Positions 55,165 through 64,000 of a stretch of DNA of 64,000 nt are shown here, one piece after another. This DNA is from Geobacter sp. (GTDB lineage: Bacteria > Desulfobacterota > Desulfuromonadia > Geobacterales > Pseudopelobacteraceae): assembly GCA_003574895.1 (NCBI GenBank), contig PJFB01000015.1, positions 1-64,000 on the forward strand, written 5' to 3'. The position numbers were made by a program, and so were the translations under genes. The notes below the pieces were generated by a model, which ran no database searches, was not told the origin of the DNA, and worked only from the letters and a program-made list of their open reading frames with translations. The stretch's first letter is position 1. Every line of letters starts with the position of its first letter.

Positions 55165-55293
55165 GTTGATCCTCACACTGATTTAAGTTTAGGTCAAAAT
55201 ATTTACTGAAAGTGAAGCAGCTTGGTAGCAGAAATGTTATCGGGTGTCAAGCTGGCGATTCAGGTTTGCGGAAGCTCCGTGTTTCCTGTCTGG

Positions 55294-56088
55294 TTAGCAT
55301 GAAATTGCCTGTTTCAGGGAGCCGACAAAATCCCGAACCTCTTTTTTCAGCATTTCGCCAGAATACTGCTGAAAGAGTTTAACAATGGCGCTGCCGACCA
55401 CCACACCGTCTGCCATGGCCGCCACACTGGCGGCCTGCTGGGGAGTGGATATGCCAAAGCCGGCAACGATGGGAAGCTTGATCAATTTGCGTATCCGGCC
55501 CAATTCGTCGGCAAGGCTGGCCGAAACCTCCTGGCGGGCTCCGGTGACACCGGTCACGGTCACGTAGTAAAGAAAGCCGCTCCCCAATTCGGATACCGCC
55601 GCTACCCGGGATTTGTCCGAGGTCGGTGTGAGCAGGAAAATCACATCCAGGCCAGCTGTCCTGGCATGGCAAAGGAACTTGTTTGCCTCCTCGGGCGGCA
55701 TGTCAACCAGCAAGACACCGTCAACACCCGATTCTGCCGCGTCATGGGCAAAGCGTTCATAGCCGTAGGCATGGATTGGGTTTAGGTACCCCATCAGGAT
55801 AATGGGAATGTCGCATGTGGTGCGTACCGATCCGACCGTAGCCAGGATATTGTCCAGCGTCGTGCCGGCAGCAAGGGCCCGTTCCGATGAAAGCTGAATG
55901 GCTGGACCATCGGCCATGGGATCGGAAAATGGCATGCCCAGCTCGATGATATCGGCGCCGGCCTCTGCAAGCAGGTGAATCATCTCGGAGGTGGTACCCA
56001 TATCTGGGTCGCCTGCTGTAATAAACGTGACCAGCGCTTTTTGCTGGCGTTCCTGCAATGTTGTGAAAACCTGCTTCAACCTGTTCAT
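55294..56088 (-). CDS. trpA: Tryptophan synthase alpha chain
   Basis: Splits indole-3-glycerol phosphate to indole and GAP, passing indole to TrpB. The 264-residue TIM barrel has the catalytic Glu in [29 protein letters not shown] and Asp in [16 protein letters not shown], then [37 protein letters not shown] and [15 protein letters not shown]. Its partner trpB is 30 kb away with trpF. A gap of 129 bases separates it from accD. It is downstream of a chemotaxis receptor, 38 bases after that gene. Confidence 0.97.
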   Translation of the reverse strand: MNRLKQVFTTLQERQQKALVTFITAGDPDMGTTSEMIHLLAEAGADIIELGMPFSDPMADGPAIQLSSERALAAGTTLDNILATVGSVRTTCDIPIILMGYLNPIHAYGYERFAHDAAESGVDGVLLVDMPPEEANKFLCHARTAGLDVIFLLTPTSDKSRVAAVSELGSGFLYYVTVTGVTGARQEVSASLADELGRIRKLIKLPIVAGFGISTPQQAASVAAMADGVVVGSAIVKLFQQYSGEMLKKEVRDFVGSLKQAISC

Positions 56089-56126
56089 TTGAAGAACCCG
56101 TGTCGGTGAAATTAGCTAAAACGGCA

Positions 56127-58286
56127 TTAAATTGTGAAACCGGACATTTCCTTATCAAGCAGCTCGATCTGCTTTGAAAGACCGGTTACGGAGTTTTCCA
56201 TCACCTTGGCCGCTTCGGAGTTGGTGGTGGATGACATTTGTATGTTGTTAACAGCCTTGGAAATCATCGAACTGCTTTGGGTTTGAGAGTGGCAGGCATC
56301 CAGAATCTGATCGATCATGTCCGTGATATTTTCCGTTGACTGGGCGATCTGGCTGCTGGCATTGCTCTGCTCGCGGGTAGAGACGCGCACATGTACCGTC
56401 AGTTCCTTCATGCGTTCAACCGCGGAGGAGATGTGTTCGCTGCCTTTCGAATGTTCGTAGGACGATTGGGCGATGTGTCCGACCATCTCCTCAACGCTTT
56501 CCATGGCTTCCTTGATGCTCTGGCTGCCTCTGGCCTGTTCCACTGTGGCGCGGGCGATTTCCCGTACCTGGATACTGGCTTTCTGCACTCCGCTGACGAT
56601 CTTTTCCAAGGCAGCGCCGGATCGCTGGGAAAGTTTTTCTCCTTCCGAAATGCTGTCTTCGGCCTGGTTGATGGCGCTCACGGCCCGGTTGGTCTCATCC
56701 TGCACACCTTTGATAACCTCTGCAATTTCGCGGGTCGAACTGCTGGTTCGTTCTGCCAGTTCGCGGATTTCATCGGCCACCACGGCAAAGCCCTTGCCGT
56801 GTTCCCCAGCCTGGGCCGCTATGATGGCGGCGTTCAGCGCCAGTAGGTTGGTTTGCTCGGCAACCTCGTCGATAACCGAGAGGATGGCGCCGATATCGTT
56901 TGTTCTCAGCGACAGGTTTTCAATGACCTCGGCAGTAATATGCGATGAAGTGCGGATGGCCTGCATGCCGGCAATTGCTTCTTCAACGGCCATTTTGCCG
57001 GTTTCGGCGTCGTTTTTAACCCCCTCGGAGATTGCGGCGGTGTCCATGGCGCTCTTTTCCACCTGTTTGATGGTGGCGTCCATCTCCGAAATGGAAGACG
57101 CCGTAGTGCTGGAGGCATCCAGAAGGTTGGCGATGCTGGCGCCGATCTGCTTGATGGAGGCGGTCATTTCGATGATGGAAGAGCTGACCTCATCCACTGT
57201 TTCACCCAGCATGTCGGCATTCATGGCCACCTCTTCGATGCTGGCGGCCATTTCAAGGCTGGAGGATGATGTCTCGGAGGCAGACTGGGAAAGCTTGTCG
57301 ATTCCGTCGGATACTCCAAGCACGGATTCGTTTAACTGTTTTACTGCCTGGGAGGTTTCGGCCACTGCGGATTCCTGGATGTGGGCGGAGCTGACTACCT
57401 GGCGTGAGGCCCTTTCTATGTTGTGGTCGATGGAGGTGAGTATTTCTGAAGCCGAACGGATTCTTGTTACCATGCTGTGCAGGTTTTCGGCCATGGTGTT
57501 CATGGCGTCAGCCAGAGCAGCGGTTTCGCCGCCGCCGCTGATCTCCAGCCTGGCGTCGAGCCGGCCTCCGGCAACGGTGCGGGCGAATTCCACGCAGCTT
57601 TTCAGCGACTGTGTTATGGATGTGGTGATGACAAATGAAAAAAAGGCGATCAGAACGATGACGATCAGGGTTACCAGGAGAGAGCTGAATATCTTGGTAC
57701 GGATGTTGGACGATACCATTTCCTCGGTCGAATTGACGTCCTTGCGGATGTTTTCGACCATGGAGGCAACGGTCTTGGTGAAGGCACTGAAACGTTGGGC
57801 CTGGATGCCTGTCAGCAGGTAGCTGGCCTTGAGGATGTCATCCTTGACCACTGCCGGCAGAATCTCGTCGAGCAGCGTCTTTTTATAGTCATTCCAGATG
57901 ACATCTGCCTTGTTGATGGCATTGCGTTTGCTGGCCGATTCTACCGATTCCGTGACTATGCCGAACTTGAGGTCGATATCGCTGGTCAGATCCTTGATCA
58001 GAGCGAGCTTCTTGTCCATGGCGACCTTGTCCGTCTCAAGCATGAATTCCTGCACTTCATTATTGATCTGATATAGATCGGCCTTGAGCAGGGCTATGCT
58101 TTCAAGGGCATCCATATCTTTCCGGATACCCTTGTAGGCGTGGCCACCGATTCTGACCTCGTTCATGAGAAAGAGGCAGATGGCTGTTACTATTATCATG
58201 CCGGCAAACGCAGCCGACGAGAGAAGCATCATCTTGGTACGCAGGGACAAGCCTTTGCCTTTAAGCAGAGACGAGGTTCTCATCAC
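56127..58286 (-). CDS. Methyl-accepting chemotaxis protein
   Basis: A 719-residue inner-membrane receptor. TM1 is at about residues 17-40, TM2 at about 208-230, enclosing a ~165-residue periplasmic 4HB-like sensor ([39 protein letters not shown]). A HAMP domain follows TM2 ([41 protein letters not shown]). The signalling hairpin tip is [45 protein letters not shown]. No other chemotaxis genes lie nearby, so it is an orphan receptor. The ligand is unknown. Confidence 0.95.
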   Translation of the reverse strand: MMRTSSLLKGKGLSLRTKMMLLSSAAFAGMIIVTAICLFLMNEVRIGGHAYKGIRKDMDALESIALLKADLYQINNEVQEFMLETDKVAMDKKLALIKDLTSDIDLKFGIVTESVESASKRNAINKADVIWNDYKKTLLDEILPAVVKDDILKASYLLTGIQAQRFSAFTKTVASMVENIRKDVNSTEEMVSSNIRTKIFSSLLVTLIVIVLIAFFSFVITTSITQSLKSCVEFARTVAGGRLDARLEISGGGETAALADAMNTMAENLHSMVTRIRSASEILTSIDHNIERASRQVVSSAHIQESAVAETSQAVKQLNESVLGVSDGIDKLSQSASETSSSSLEMAASIEEVAMNADMLGETVDEVSSSIIEMTASIKQIGASIANLLDASSTTASSISEMDATIKQVEKSAMDTAAISEGVKNDAETGKMAVEEAIAGMQAIRTSSHITAEVIENLSLRTNDIGAILSVIDEVAEQTNLLALNAAIIAAQAGEHGKGFAVVADEIRELAERTSSSTREIAEVIKGVQDETNRAVSAINQAEDSISEGEKLSQRSGAALEKIVSGVQKASIQVREIARATVEQARGSQSIKEAMESVEEMVGHIAQSSYEHSKGSEHISSAVERMKELTVHVRVSTREQSNASSQIAQSTENITDMIDQILDACHSQTQSSSMISKAVNNIQMSSTTNSEAAKVMENSVTGLSKQIELLDKEMSGFTI

Positions 58287-58323
58287 GGTAACAGCTCCTT
58301 GTGGAACGAGTTATTTTCAGGTG

Positions 58324-58361
58324 AAAAAACCGCCCAACTATAGCAGAGTAGCTGGTTTTTT
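58324..58361 (-). terminator. Candidate terminator after the small transglycosylase-like gene
   Basis: An AAAAAACC ... GGTTTTTT pairing with an imperfect inner stem, ending in TTTTTT on the minus strand. It lies in the 167-base gap between the lipoprotein stop (58454) and the chemotaxis gene start (58286). Confidence 0.45.
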
Positions 58362-58453
58362 ATCAAGAAGAAAAGACCCCCTCAGGCAGCCCTGATGCTC
58401 CATTCAAGGCCCTCCTGCCGTGCGCGGAATGTGCCGGCGGGATTGGAATTGAG

Positions 58454-59101
58454 TCACCTTGTCCTGGAGCCGGTCTCGTCCATGGCCAGCTGTTCAGTCT
58501 GGCGTCCCATCTCGGCCAGCATCTCTTGACGGACCCGGCGGATTTTGCGCAGATAACTATCGGCCTGGGGGCCCTGGCCGCAGTAGAGTTTCTTGGCGCG
58601 ATCCATGTTCCCCTGGGCCATTTCCAGTTTTGTGTACAGTTCTCGAACAGCTGCCTCGGCGCATTTCTCGTCGTTTTCCATGTCCTTTGGGGCATAGCCA
58701 TGGCTTTGAGCGCGGCAGGGCATGAGTTGCCATACTCCCAGGGCGCCTTTGGAAGAAACCGCTTTGCCGGAAAGTTGGTTGCCGCCTGTTTCCGCCAGGG
58801 CGATTTCCGCCAGGTCAAATGGCATGAAAGGTGATCCGAGGGTTTTGGTGAAGCAGAGCACCGCCAAACGGCGAGCTCTTTGGGGAGTGGTGCAGCGTTC
58901 GAAAATAGCTTCGATGACTGCCACCTGACGTTTGCGCTCGAACATGGAGACGCTCTTCTCCATGAGTCCTTTGAATTCATGGCTGAGGAGAGTTTCAGGC
59001 AGCATGATGGCGGAAATTTGCTGTTCAGCCTTTTTTGGCGGGGCATTTTCACAGGCGGCCAAAAACAGCACGGATATTAAGCAGATAGTAAATTTTCGCA
59101 T
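58454..59101 (-). CDS. Lytic-transglycosylase-like lipoprotein
   Basis: A 215-residue lipoprotein from ATG 59101 (the frame is open to 59164). The lipobox is LFLAAC (Cys ~17). The C-terminal domain is a small SLT-like fold: FDLAEIALAETGGNQLSGKAVSSKGALGVWQLMPCRAQSHGYAPKDMENDEKCAEAAVRELYTKLEM, with a Glu in ALAETGG in the place of the usual ExxF catalytic Glu and the GALGVWQLMP motif. The expected E-S pair of true transglycosylases is altered (ETGG instead of ESxF), so activity is uncertain. It stands between two terminators. Confidence 0.78.
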   Translation of the reverse strand: MRKFTICLISVLFLAACENAPPKKAEQQISAIMLPETLLSHEFKGLMEKSVSMFERKRQVAVIEAIFERCTTPQRARRLAVLCFTKTLGSPFMPFDLAEIALAETGGNQLSGKAVSSKGALGVWQLMPCRAQSHGYAPKDMENDEKCAEAAVRELYTKLEMAQGNMDRAKKLYCGQGPQADSYLRKIRRVRQEMLAEMGRQTEQLAMDETGSRTR

Positions 59102-59212
59102 AATTGATAGGGTTCGGTTGTGTCGGCATTGCCGGACCGGCGTTAACGCCAGAGGAAAAAACAAGTAAATCCGGCCAGATACTCCTTTCGATGTGTTAGT
59201 GCCCCTTAAACG

Positions 59213-59240
59213 CCAAAGTCCCGGTATTCCGGGACTTTGG
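59213..59240 (-). terminator. Hairpin after cydB
   Basis: CCAAAGTCCCGG-TATT-CCGGGACTTTGG, a perfect 12-bp stem with a 4-base loop, 99 bases after the cydB stop. The minus strand continues CGTTTAAGG, only a weak T-run, so termination efficiency is uncertain. Confidence 0.65.
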
Positions 59241-59338
59241 GTAGGGCCTTGGTTAGGCTGGTGAGTTTTTACACGTAATGTTGGAGGTTGTCAAGTTTTA
59301 ACAGGTAAAATACTGTATTATTAATTGGTTGTGTTGGC

Positions 59339-60385
59339 CTAGTATGCCTCTGAGTTCTGTTCGACATCCTCATTCGTCACCCTGGCTCTAAATATGCGAT
59401 AAACCCAGATTTTGTAGGCTATGACGGTCGGTACGAAGATGAAGGCCACGACAGTCATTATCTTGAGGGTGTATGGGCTCGATGACGAATTGTAGATGGT
59501 AAGGTTTGATCCGGGATCCAGGCTGGAAGGGATCAGGTTGGGGAACAGGCCGGCAATTCCGGTGAAACAGACAAAAACAATGGTCAGACAGGAAAATAGG
59601 AAGGCCTTGTGCAGCTTCCCCTGGGCGGCAAAAACCTTGACCAGAAGCAGCGAAGCAACTGCTATGACCGGGATGACCAGCAGCAGCGGAGCCTGGAGGT
59701 AATTGTCATACAATCTGGTGGCAGGATAGGTGTAAGCCAGGAACAACACCGCAACCACCAATAGCGGCAACCACAATCTGTTGGCCATGTTGCCGGCCCG
59801 CTGGGCCAGGTCGCCGGTGGTCTTGATGGCGCTGTACAGAGAGCCGTGGACGGCAAAAAGCAGCACGAACAGGACTCCGGTCAAAAGCCCGTAAGGGTTG
59901 AGCAGCGAGAGCAGGCCGCCATCGTAATTGAAGCTGAGTGCGACGAAATCGTTACGCATTGGGATGCCCTTGAAGATGTTGCCAAAGGCTACTCCAAACA
60001 ACAAGGCAGGCAGGAAGCTGGAGACGATGATGGCAATATCCCAGCCACTCTTCCAGGACGGCTTGTCGATCTTGCCCCTGAACTCGAAGGCCACCCCGCG
60101 CACGATCAGGGCAAACAGCAGTAGCAGCAAGGCGGAATACAGGTTGCTGAACATCAGTGCATAGGTAGTCGGAAAGGCGGCAAAGGTTGCTCCGCCGGCC
60201 GTGACCAGCCAGACCTCGTTGCCATCCCACACAGGACCGAGGGTGTTGATCAGTACTCGTTTCTCCGTATCGGTTCTGGCCAGGAAACCCGACATGAAGC
60301 CGGTGCCAAGTACAAAGCCGTCCAGCATGAAATAGACACTCCACAGGACTCCCCACAGGACAAACCAGGTAATCTGAAGTTCCAT
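59339..60385 (-). CDS. cydB: Cytochrome bd oxidase subunit II
   Basis: Subunit II of the quinol oxidase that reduces O2 with high affinity, giving microaerobic respiration and oxygen protection. The 348-residue protein has about eight hydrophobic segments. Conserved text: WGVLWSVYFMLDGFVLGTGFM, NTLGPVWDGNEVWLVTAGGATFAAFPTTYALMFSNLYSALLLLLFALIVRGVAFEFRGK and FGVAFGNIFKGIPM. It follows cydA by 3 bases. No CydX-like small ORF was seen after it, though a very short one could be missed. Confidence 0.95.
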   Translation of the reverse strand: MELQITWFVLWGVLWSVYFMLDGFVLGTGFMSGFLARTDTEKRVLINTLGPVWDGNEVWLVTAGGATFAAFPTTYALMFSNLYSALLLLLFALIVRGVAFEFRGKIDKPSWKSGWDIAIIVSSFLPALLFGVAFGNIFKGIPMRNDFVALSFNYDGGLLSLLNPYGLLTGVLFVLLFAVHGSLYSAIKTTGDLAQRAGNMANRLWLPLLVVAVLFLAYTYPATRLYDNYLQAPLLLVIPVIAVASLLLVKVFAAQGKLHKAFLFSCLTIVFVCFTGIAGLFPNLIPSSLDPGSNLTIYNSSSSPYTLKIMTVVAFIFVPTVIAYKIWVYRIFRARVTNEDVEQNSEAY

Positions 60386-60388
60386 GGA

Positions 60389-61735
60389 TCAGGCCCTCCC
60401 TTCGGTTTTAAGAATACCGGACAGGTCGTTATCCGGGCCTTTTCTGGCATATTTGGCCAGCAGGTAGATGTCGATCACCCCAAGACCGCCGTAAAGCACG
60501 GTAAAGCCAAGAAGAGACATAACGACCTGCATGGTGCTTATGTTTTTCGAAACCGCATCGGCGGTTTTCAGTACCCCATAGACAATCCAGGGTTGACGCC
60601 CCATCTCGGCCACGATCCAGCCTAGCTGATTGGCTATGTACGGCAGTGGTATTGAGAATACCAGCAGGGTCAGGAAGAGGCGTTGTTCCTCCAGGTTTTT
60701 CCTGTAGGACAGGAACAGCGCTGCCAGGCTGGCCAGAATGAAGTACGTGCCCAAGCCGACCATGGCGCGGAAGCTGAGGTAAGTGGGCATGACCGGTGGC
60801 CGCAGATCTACGGGGAAATCCTTGAGTCCCTTGATTTCGGCATTGGGATCGTGGAAGGCCAACATGCTTACCATGTTGGGGATGCAGAGGCGCTCGATGG
60901 CGTTGCATTCATTCTTTTCGTCAGGGAGCAGGAACAGGTTCATGCCGACGCCCCGTTTGGTTTCCCAGACAGATTCCATGGCTGCAAACTTGGTCGGTTG
61001 GACCTTGGCGATTTCAACGGCGTGAAGGTCGCCGATCAGGGCAACCAGAAGGGCGGATGCCAGTCCGAACAGTGCGGCCTGTCTGAAGGAACGCTTGAAA
61101 AGTTCCAGTTCATTCTTACGCAACAGGTGCCAGGCCGAGACACCCATCACGAAAAACGCGGCAACGGTATAACCGGACACGATCTGATGGCCGAACTTGA
61201 TCAGGCCGTAGGGGTTGGTGATCAGGGCCATGAAATCCACCATCTCGGCCCGGTTGTTGCGCAGTACGTAACCGACCGGGTGCTGCATCCAGCCGTTGGC
61301 CAGGAGTATCCACAATCCCGACAGGTTGGTGGCGATGGCTACCAGCCAGATGGAGAGGGCATGCACCTTCTTTGAAACCTTGTTCCAGCCGAAGATCCAG
61401 AGGCCGATAAAGACCGATTCAAGGAAGAAAGCGACCGTTGCCTCAATGGCCAGGGGTGCCCCGAAGATGTCGCCCACGTAGCGCGAGTATTCGGCCCAGT
61501 TCATGCCGAACTGAAACTCCATGGTGATGCCGGTCACGACTCCAAGGGCGAAATTGATCAGGAACAGTTTGCCCCAGAACTTGGTCATGCGGAGCCAGGT
61601 TTCGTCTCCGGTGAGCAGGTATCGGGTCTCCATCCAGGCTGTCATGATCGACAGGCCCAGGGTAAGGGGAACGAAGATAAAGTGGAACATGGCGGTTACT
61701 GCGAATTGCAGACGGCTGAGTGTCAGAACGTCCAT
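60389..61735 (-). CDS. cydA: Cytochrome bd oxidase subunit I
   Basis: The haem-carrying subunit (b558, b595, d). The 448-residue length marks the short-Q-loop type. A haem ligand histidine is H18 in FAVTAMFHFIFVPLTLGLSI. Further conserved segments are the TM with EFQFGMNWAEYSRYVGDIFGAPLAIEATVAFFLESVFIGLWIFGW, and GWIVAEMGRQPWIVYGVLKTADAVS. AGGAGG lies before the ATG. The promoter region upstream holds a sigma-70-like site and an inverted repeat, and the next gene upstream is an Rrf2 regulator. Oxygen use by a Geobacter-like anaerobe is consistent with known cyd in this group. Confidence 0.97.
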   Translation of the reverse strand: MDVLTLSRLQFAVTAMFHFIFVPLTLGLSIMTAWMETRYLLTGDETWLRMTKFWGKLFLINFALGVVTGITMEFQFGMNWAEYSRYVGDIFGAPLAIEATVAFFLESVFIGLWIFGWNKVSKKVHALSIWLVAIATNLSGLWILLANGWMQHPVGYVLRNNRAEMVDFMALITNPYGLIKFGHQIVSGYTVAAFFVMGVSAWHLLRKNELELFKRSFRQAALFGLASALLVALIGDLHAVEIAKVQPTKFAAMESVWETKRGVGMNLFLLPDEKNECNAIERLCIPNMVSMLAFHDPNAEIKGLKDFPVDLRPPVMPTYLSFRAMVGLGTYFILASLAALFLSYRKNLEEQRLFLTLLVFSIPLPYIANQLGWIVAEMGRQPWIVYGVLKTADAVSKNISTMQVVMSLLGFTVLYGGLGVIDIYLLAKYARKGPDNDLSGILKTEGRA

Positions 61736-61808
61736 TTTTCCTCCTGTGCAGCTGGATTTTTTTGCGGTTGCTGGTATGTGATGGATTCGAGATGTTTAAT
61801 GATTTTAA

Positions 61809-61866
61809 GACTAATTTATTAACAGAAAATTGCAAGTGCAAAACGAATAAAAAGATCGAATTAGTC
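61809..61866 (-). promoter_or_regulatory. cydA promoter region with flanking GACTAAT/ATTAGTC inverted repeat
   Basis: On the minus strand TTGCAC (61841-61836), a 17-base spacer, and TAAATT (61818-61813) form a plausible sigma-70 promoter for cydAB. It is bracketed by GACTAAT at 61809-61815 and ATTAGTC at 61860-61866. The pair might be an operator for the adjacent Rrf2 regulator or for an O2 regulator; the -10 overlaps one arm. Confidence 0.4.
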
Positions 61867-61916
61867 CTGTTATTGTGCAAATTTTTTTCCGCGCAAGCAG
61901 AATAAAATTTATATCA

Positions 61917-62321
61917 TCACAACCCGGCCAAATCCTTAAGTGTCACTTTTTCCAGGATATCCTTCACCTGCGTTTGTACCTTGACCCAGACAGGATGTAC
62001 GTTGCAACTGCTGGTTCGGCTGCACTCACCTTCGCCTGTGACGCAACGGTTGGGGATTATGGGACCTTCCACCGCCTCAACCACCTCCAGGAGGGTGATC
62101 TTTTCCGGGGGACGGCCAAGTACGAAACCGCCGCCCGTGCCGCGGTACGACCTGACCAGGCCGATTTTGCTGAACTGCTGGAATATCTTGGCTAGAAAAG
62201 TCTGTGGAACGTCAACGGCAGCAGCAATGTCGCTCAGCAGACAAACCTGGTCCGACTGCCTGGCAGCCAGGTAAACAATGCCGCGTATTGCGTATTCGCC
62301 TTTGCGTGTTAAATCCATCAT
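61917..62321 (-). CDS. Rrf2-family iron-sulfur regulator
   Basis: A 134-residue Rrf2 protein from ATG 62321 (a second ATG follows at once at 62318; the frame is open to 62483 without a site). The N-terminal winged helix is DLTRKGEYAIRGIVYLAARQS, AAVDVPQTFLAKIFQQFSKIGLVRSYRGTGGGFVLGRPPEKITLLEVVEAVEGP. The likely cluster cysteines are in RCVTGEGECSRTSSCNVH, spaced C-x6-C-x5-C, close to IscR/NsrR. It precedes cydA on the same strand with a 180-base promoter region, so it may control cydAB in response to O2, NO or iron-sulfur state. That is inference. Confidence 0.88.
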   Translation of the reverse strand: MMDLTRKGEYAIRGIVYLAARQSDQVCLLSDIAAAVDVPQTFLAKIFQQFSKIGLVRSYRGTGGGFVLGRPPEKITLLEVVEAVEGPIIPNRCVTGEGECSRTSSCNVHPVWVKVQTQVKDILEKVTLKDLAGL

Positions 62322-62421
62322 GTTGATAATATCCCCAAAAAGACTATTTATGTCCTGTTTAGTGTTTTTTTCCGGGTTTGTCAACAGATAAAATATTCTT
62401 GAGGATTTTTGCGCGTTCCGC

Positions 62422-63513
62422 CTAACACCCCAGCATGATACCCAAATCCATGGCGGTCTGAACGATCTCACCGTTTGGGTCAACCAGCTTCAGGTCACGG
62501 GTGGCATCCTCGATGGATACAGACGAAATATGCCGGCCCCGCAGGCAAGCCATGCGCCCGAATTCGTTGTCAGCCACCATCTGTACCGCCTTGGTGCCGA
62601 AGCGGCTTCCCAGGGCGCGGTCGAAAGTTGTTGGCGAACCGCCACGCTGCAGGTGCCCCAGAACGGTGACGCGCACGTCCATATCCAGGCAATGCTCGAT
62701 CTGTTTGGCCACATATTGGCCGATGCCGCCCAGGCGCTCGATGGTGTTGCGTTCATCGGCTTCCTTGGCTACGACCCGGCCACCCCCCTGTGGAAACGCC
62801 CCTTCGGCGGCAACAATGATGCTGAAACGGCTGCCGCGTCCCGATCGCTCCTTGACCGCCTCGCAGATGCGCCCGATGCTGAAGGGGATCTCGGGTATCA
62901 GGATCACGTCGGCACCCCCGGCGATGCCAGATTCCAGGGCGATCCAACCGGCATAGCGCCCCATGACCTCCAGAATCATCACCCGGTGGTGGCTCTCTGC
63001 TGTGCTGTGCAGTTTATCCAGGGCATCGGTAGCGGTTTCCAGGGCAGTGTTGTAACCAAAGGTGAAGTCGGTTTCCCGCAGGTCGTTGTCGATGGTTTTG
63101 GGAACTCCGACCACGGGCACGCCTTTTCTGGAGAGTTCCAGGGCGATCTTGAGGGATCCCTCGCCGCCGACCGTAATCAGGGCATCGATGCCGAGGGTGC
63201 GGATGTTTGCCATAACAGTATCGGAGCAATCGATCTGTACGATCTTGCCTTCCAGCTCCATGGGACAGGAAAATGGATTGCCGCGGTTGGTGGTGCCAAG
63301 GATCGTTCCGCCTCGGGGCAGGATGCCGCGCACATCCTCAAGGGAGAGGGGCCGGTATTTCTTCAGATCAAGTAGGCCGTCGAAGCCGTCTTCAATGCCG
63401 ATTACTTCCCATGAGTGGCGGATTATGGCGCTCTTGACCACACCGCGGATCACAGCGTTCAGGCCGGGGCAGTCTCCGCCGCCGGTAAGGATGCCGATTG
63501 TGCCGATAGTCAT
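62422..63513 (-). CDS. pfkA: 6-phosphofructokinase
   Basis: Phosphorylates fructose 6-phosphate to the 1,6-bisphosphate (glycolysis). The 363-residue protein has GILTGGGDCPGLNAVIRGVV at the start, LGTTNRGNPF, ITVGGEGSLKIALEL, GVPKTIDNDLRETDFTFGYNTALE, and ILEVMGRYAGWIALESGIAGGADVILIPE. At the two residues that separate ATP from PPi users, the sequence has Gly (GGEGS) and Lys (PKTIDND), a mixed pattern. In known mixed enzymes the donor is often ATP, but it cannot be settled by reading. GGGAG precedes the ATG. Confidence 0.93.
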   Translation of the reverse strand: MTIGTIGILTGGGDCPGLNAVIRGVVKSAIIRHSWEVIGIEDGFDGLLDLKKYRPLSLEDVRGILPRGGTILGTTNRGNPFSCPMELEGKIVQIDCSDTVMANIRTLGIDALITVGGEGSLKIALELSRKGVPVVGVPKTIDNDLRETDFTFGYNTALETATDALDKLHSTAESHHRVMILEVMGRYAGWIALESGIAGGADVILIPEIPFSIGRICEAVKERSGRGSRFSIIVAAEGAFPQGGGRVVAKEADERNTIERLGGIGQYVAKQIEHCLDMDVRVTVLGHLQRGGSPTTFDRALGSRFGTKAVQMVADNEFGRMACLRGRHISSVSIEDATRDLKLVDPNGEIVQTAMDLGIMLGC

Positions 63514-63534
63514 GAAGAACTCCCGAATTTTGAA

Positions 63535-64000
63535 TTACAATTCAGATAATGGTTGCCATGTCCTCTTTGGCGGCCCCTCGTACCGGATATGGTGGCACGA
63601 AAGCGGGAACAGCGTGCCTTCCGGCCGTTCGGCGCTTTCGATGTAACAGGGGGGAGTTCCACCAAGAAATGCCGGAAACATGAAGAGATAATATTCCTGT
63701 GCAGTTAAACCCAGGTCTGCCCCTAATGCGGCAAATAGACCGCCAGCATTTATTCTGAAACGCCAGCGGCCAGCCTGTAGATGGTTTTCAACTGCAAATG
63801 CCAGCTTCACATGTGGGCCCTGGTCAAAGCCCGCTTCACGTGCCAGGGCCATGGTTGGGGCAATTCTTTCGTCAGCCGATGATAGCGGACGTCCGAATCC
63901 GGCGATACCTCGAGATCTTTTCAGCTCCTTCTGTATACAATCGGCAAGCTCTGCACCATTCTCCATTTCCTTCAGGGTGCGCTGCAGGAAATCAATCGCC
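63535..64000 (-). CDS. Citrate-synthase-like protein, C-terminal part (cut by window edge)
   Basis: The visible 154 codons are the 3' end of a gene continuing past 64000; an internal ATG at 63966 should not be taken as the start because the frame stays open. The text GIAGFGRPLSSADERIAPTMAL and GFDQGPHVKLAFAVENHL, followed by RINAGGLFAALGADLGLTAQEYYLFMFPAFLGGTPPCYIE, aligns by eye to the C-terminus of citrate synthase/citryl-CoA lyase proteins. The His usually found in GFGHRVY is Arg here (GFGRPL), so a normal citrate-synthase reaction is doubtful. It is 21 bases before pfkA. Confidence 0.6.
   Translation of the reverse strand, partial: AIDFLQRTLKEMENGAELADCIQKELKRSRGIAGFGRPLSSADERIAPTMALAREAGFDQGPHVKLAFAVENHLQAGRWRFRINAGGLFAALGADLGLTAQEYYLFMFPAFLGGTPPCYIESAERPEGTLFPLSCHHIRYEGPPKRTWQPLSEL

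Noticed and set aside
56473-57822. 449-codon plus-strand frame opposite the chemotaxis gene
   Set aside because: Antisense shadow of coiled-coil DNA; Ser/Thr/Met-rich without domain features.
58363-59052. 229-codon minus frame overlapping the transglycosylase-like lipoprotein
   Set aside because: Other-frame shadow; lacks the lipobox and fold found in the frame I kept.

Overview
The window looks like chromosomal DNA from a Geobacter-type bacterium (order Geobacterales/Desulfuromonadales, Deltaproteobacteria). The reasons are a very large OmpB/MofA-type exported multicopper oxidase beside an exported cytochrome, a broken Geobacter-style porin, a stand-alone NuoEFG module, an early-type anaerobic cobalamin pathway (CbiD, CobH/CbiC, CbiX), two kinds of TrpB, LptD (so an LPS outer membrane) and many exported c-type proteins. 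I cannot fix genus or species. No rRNA, tRNA or CRISPR array was recognised.

Layout. 1-5.5 kb: housekeeping genes on the minus strand (ugd, partial; rsmI; amiC; mutS). 5.7-9.5 kb: a plus-strand sensory operon with a PhnD-like periplasmic binding lipoprotein, a hybrid histidine kinase and a free Hpt protein. 9.6-15.5 kb: a methyltransferase, an exported OB-fold-like protein, queC and a MacB/FtsX-type ABC system with two exported partners, interrupted by a ~200-bp intergenic repeat. 16-22.1 kb: an exported cytochrome c fused to a periplasmic-binding-protein domain, a small exported basic protein and the OmpB-like multicopper oxidase. 22.2-30.5 kb: a porin pseudogene, pta, trpB, trpF, a second-type trpB, hom, nusB, ribH and cbiD, all minus strand.

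30.6-39.9 kb is an accessory island: divergent XRE regulator and orphan receiver protein, a 57-codon exported ORF overlapping a 1702-residue RHS protein with a short C-terminal tip, a probable immunity gene, an orphan RHS-core fragment, two secreted proteins and the frameshifted remains of a HepT toxin. It lies between cobH/cbiX and cbiD, which are all minus strand and would otherwise be neighbours, so it probably interrupted a cobalamin operon.

40-45 kb: cobH, cbiX, a small unknown gene and nuoGFE. 45.1-51 kb: hemW, a monohaem cytochrome, two DUF507 genes, a lipoprotein, a DUF815 ATPase and a soluble-type lytic transglycosylase. 51-59 kb (minus): lptD, folC, accD, trpA, a chemotaxis receptor and a small transglycosylase-like lipoprotein. 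59.3-64 kb (minus): cydB, cydA, an Rrf2 regulator, pfkA and the C-terminal part of a citrate-synthase-like protein cut by the window end.

The most interesting places are the RHS tip/immunity module with its coupled small ORF and haem-like CXXCH motif, the cytochrome/binding-protein fusion next to the multicopper oxidase, the short C-terminal module shared by two exported proteins, a palindrome inserted in frame in CbiD, and the three-part PhnD-like/hybrid-kinase/Hpt system.
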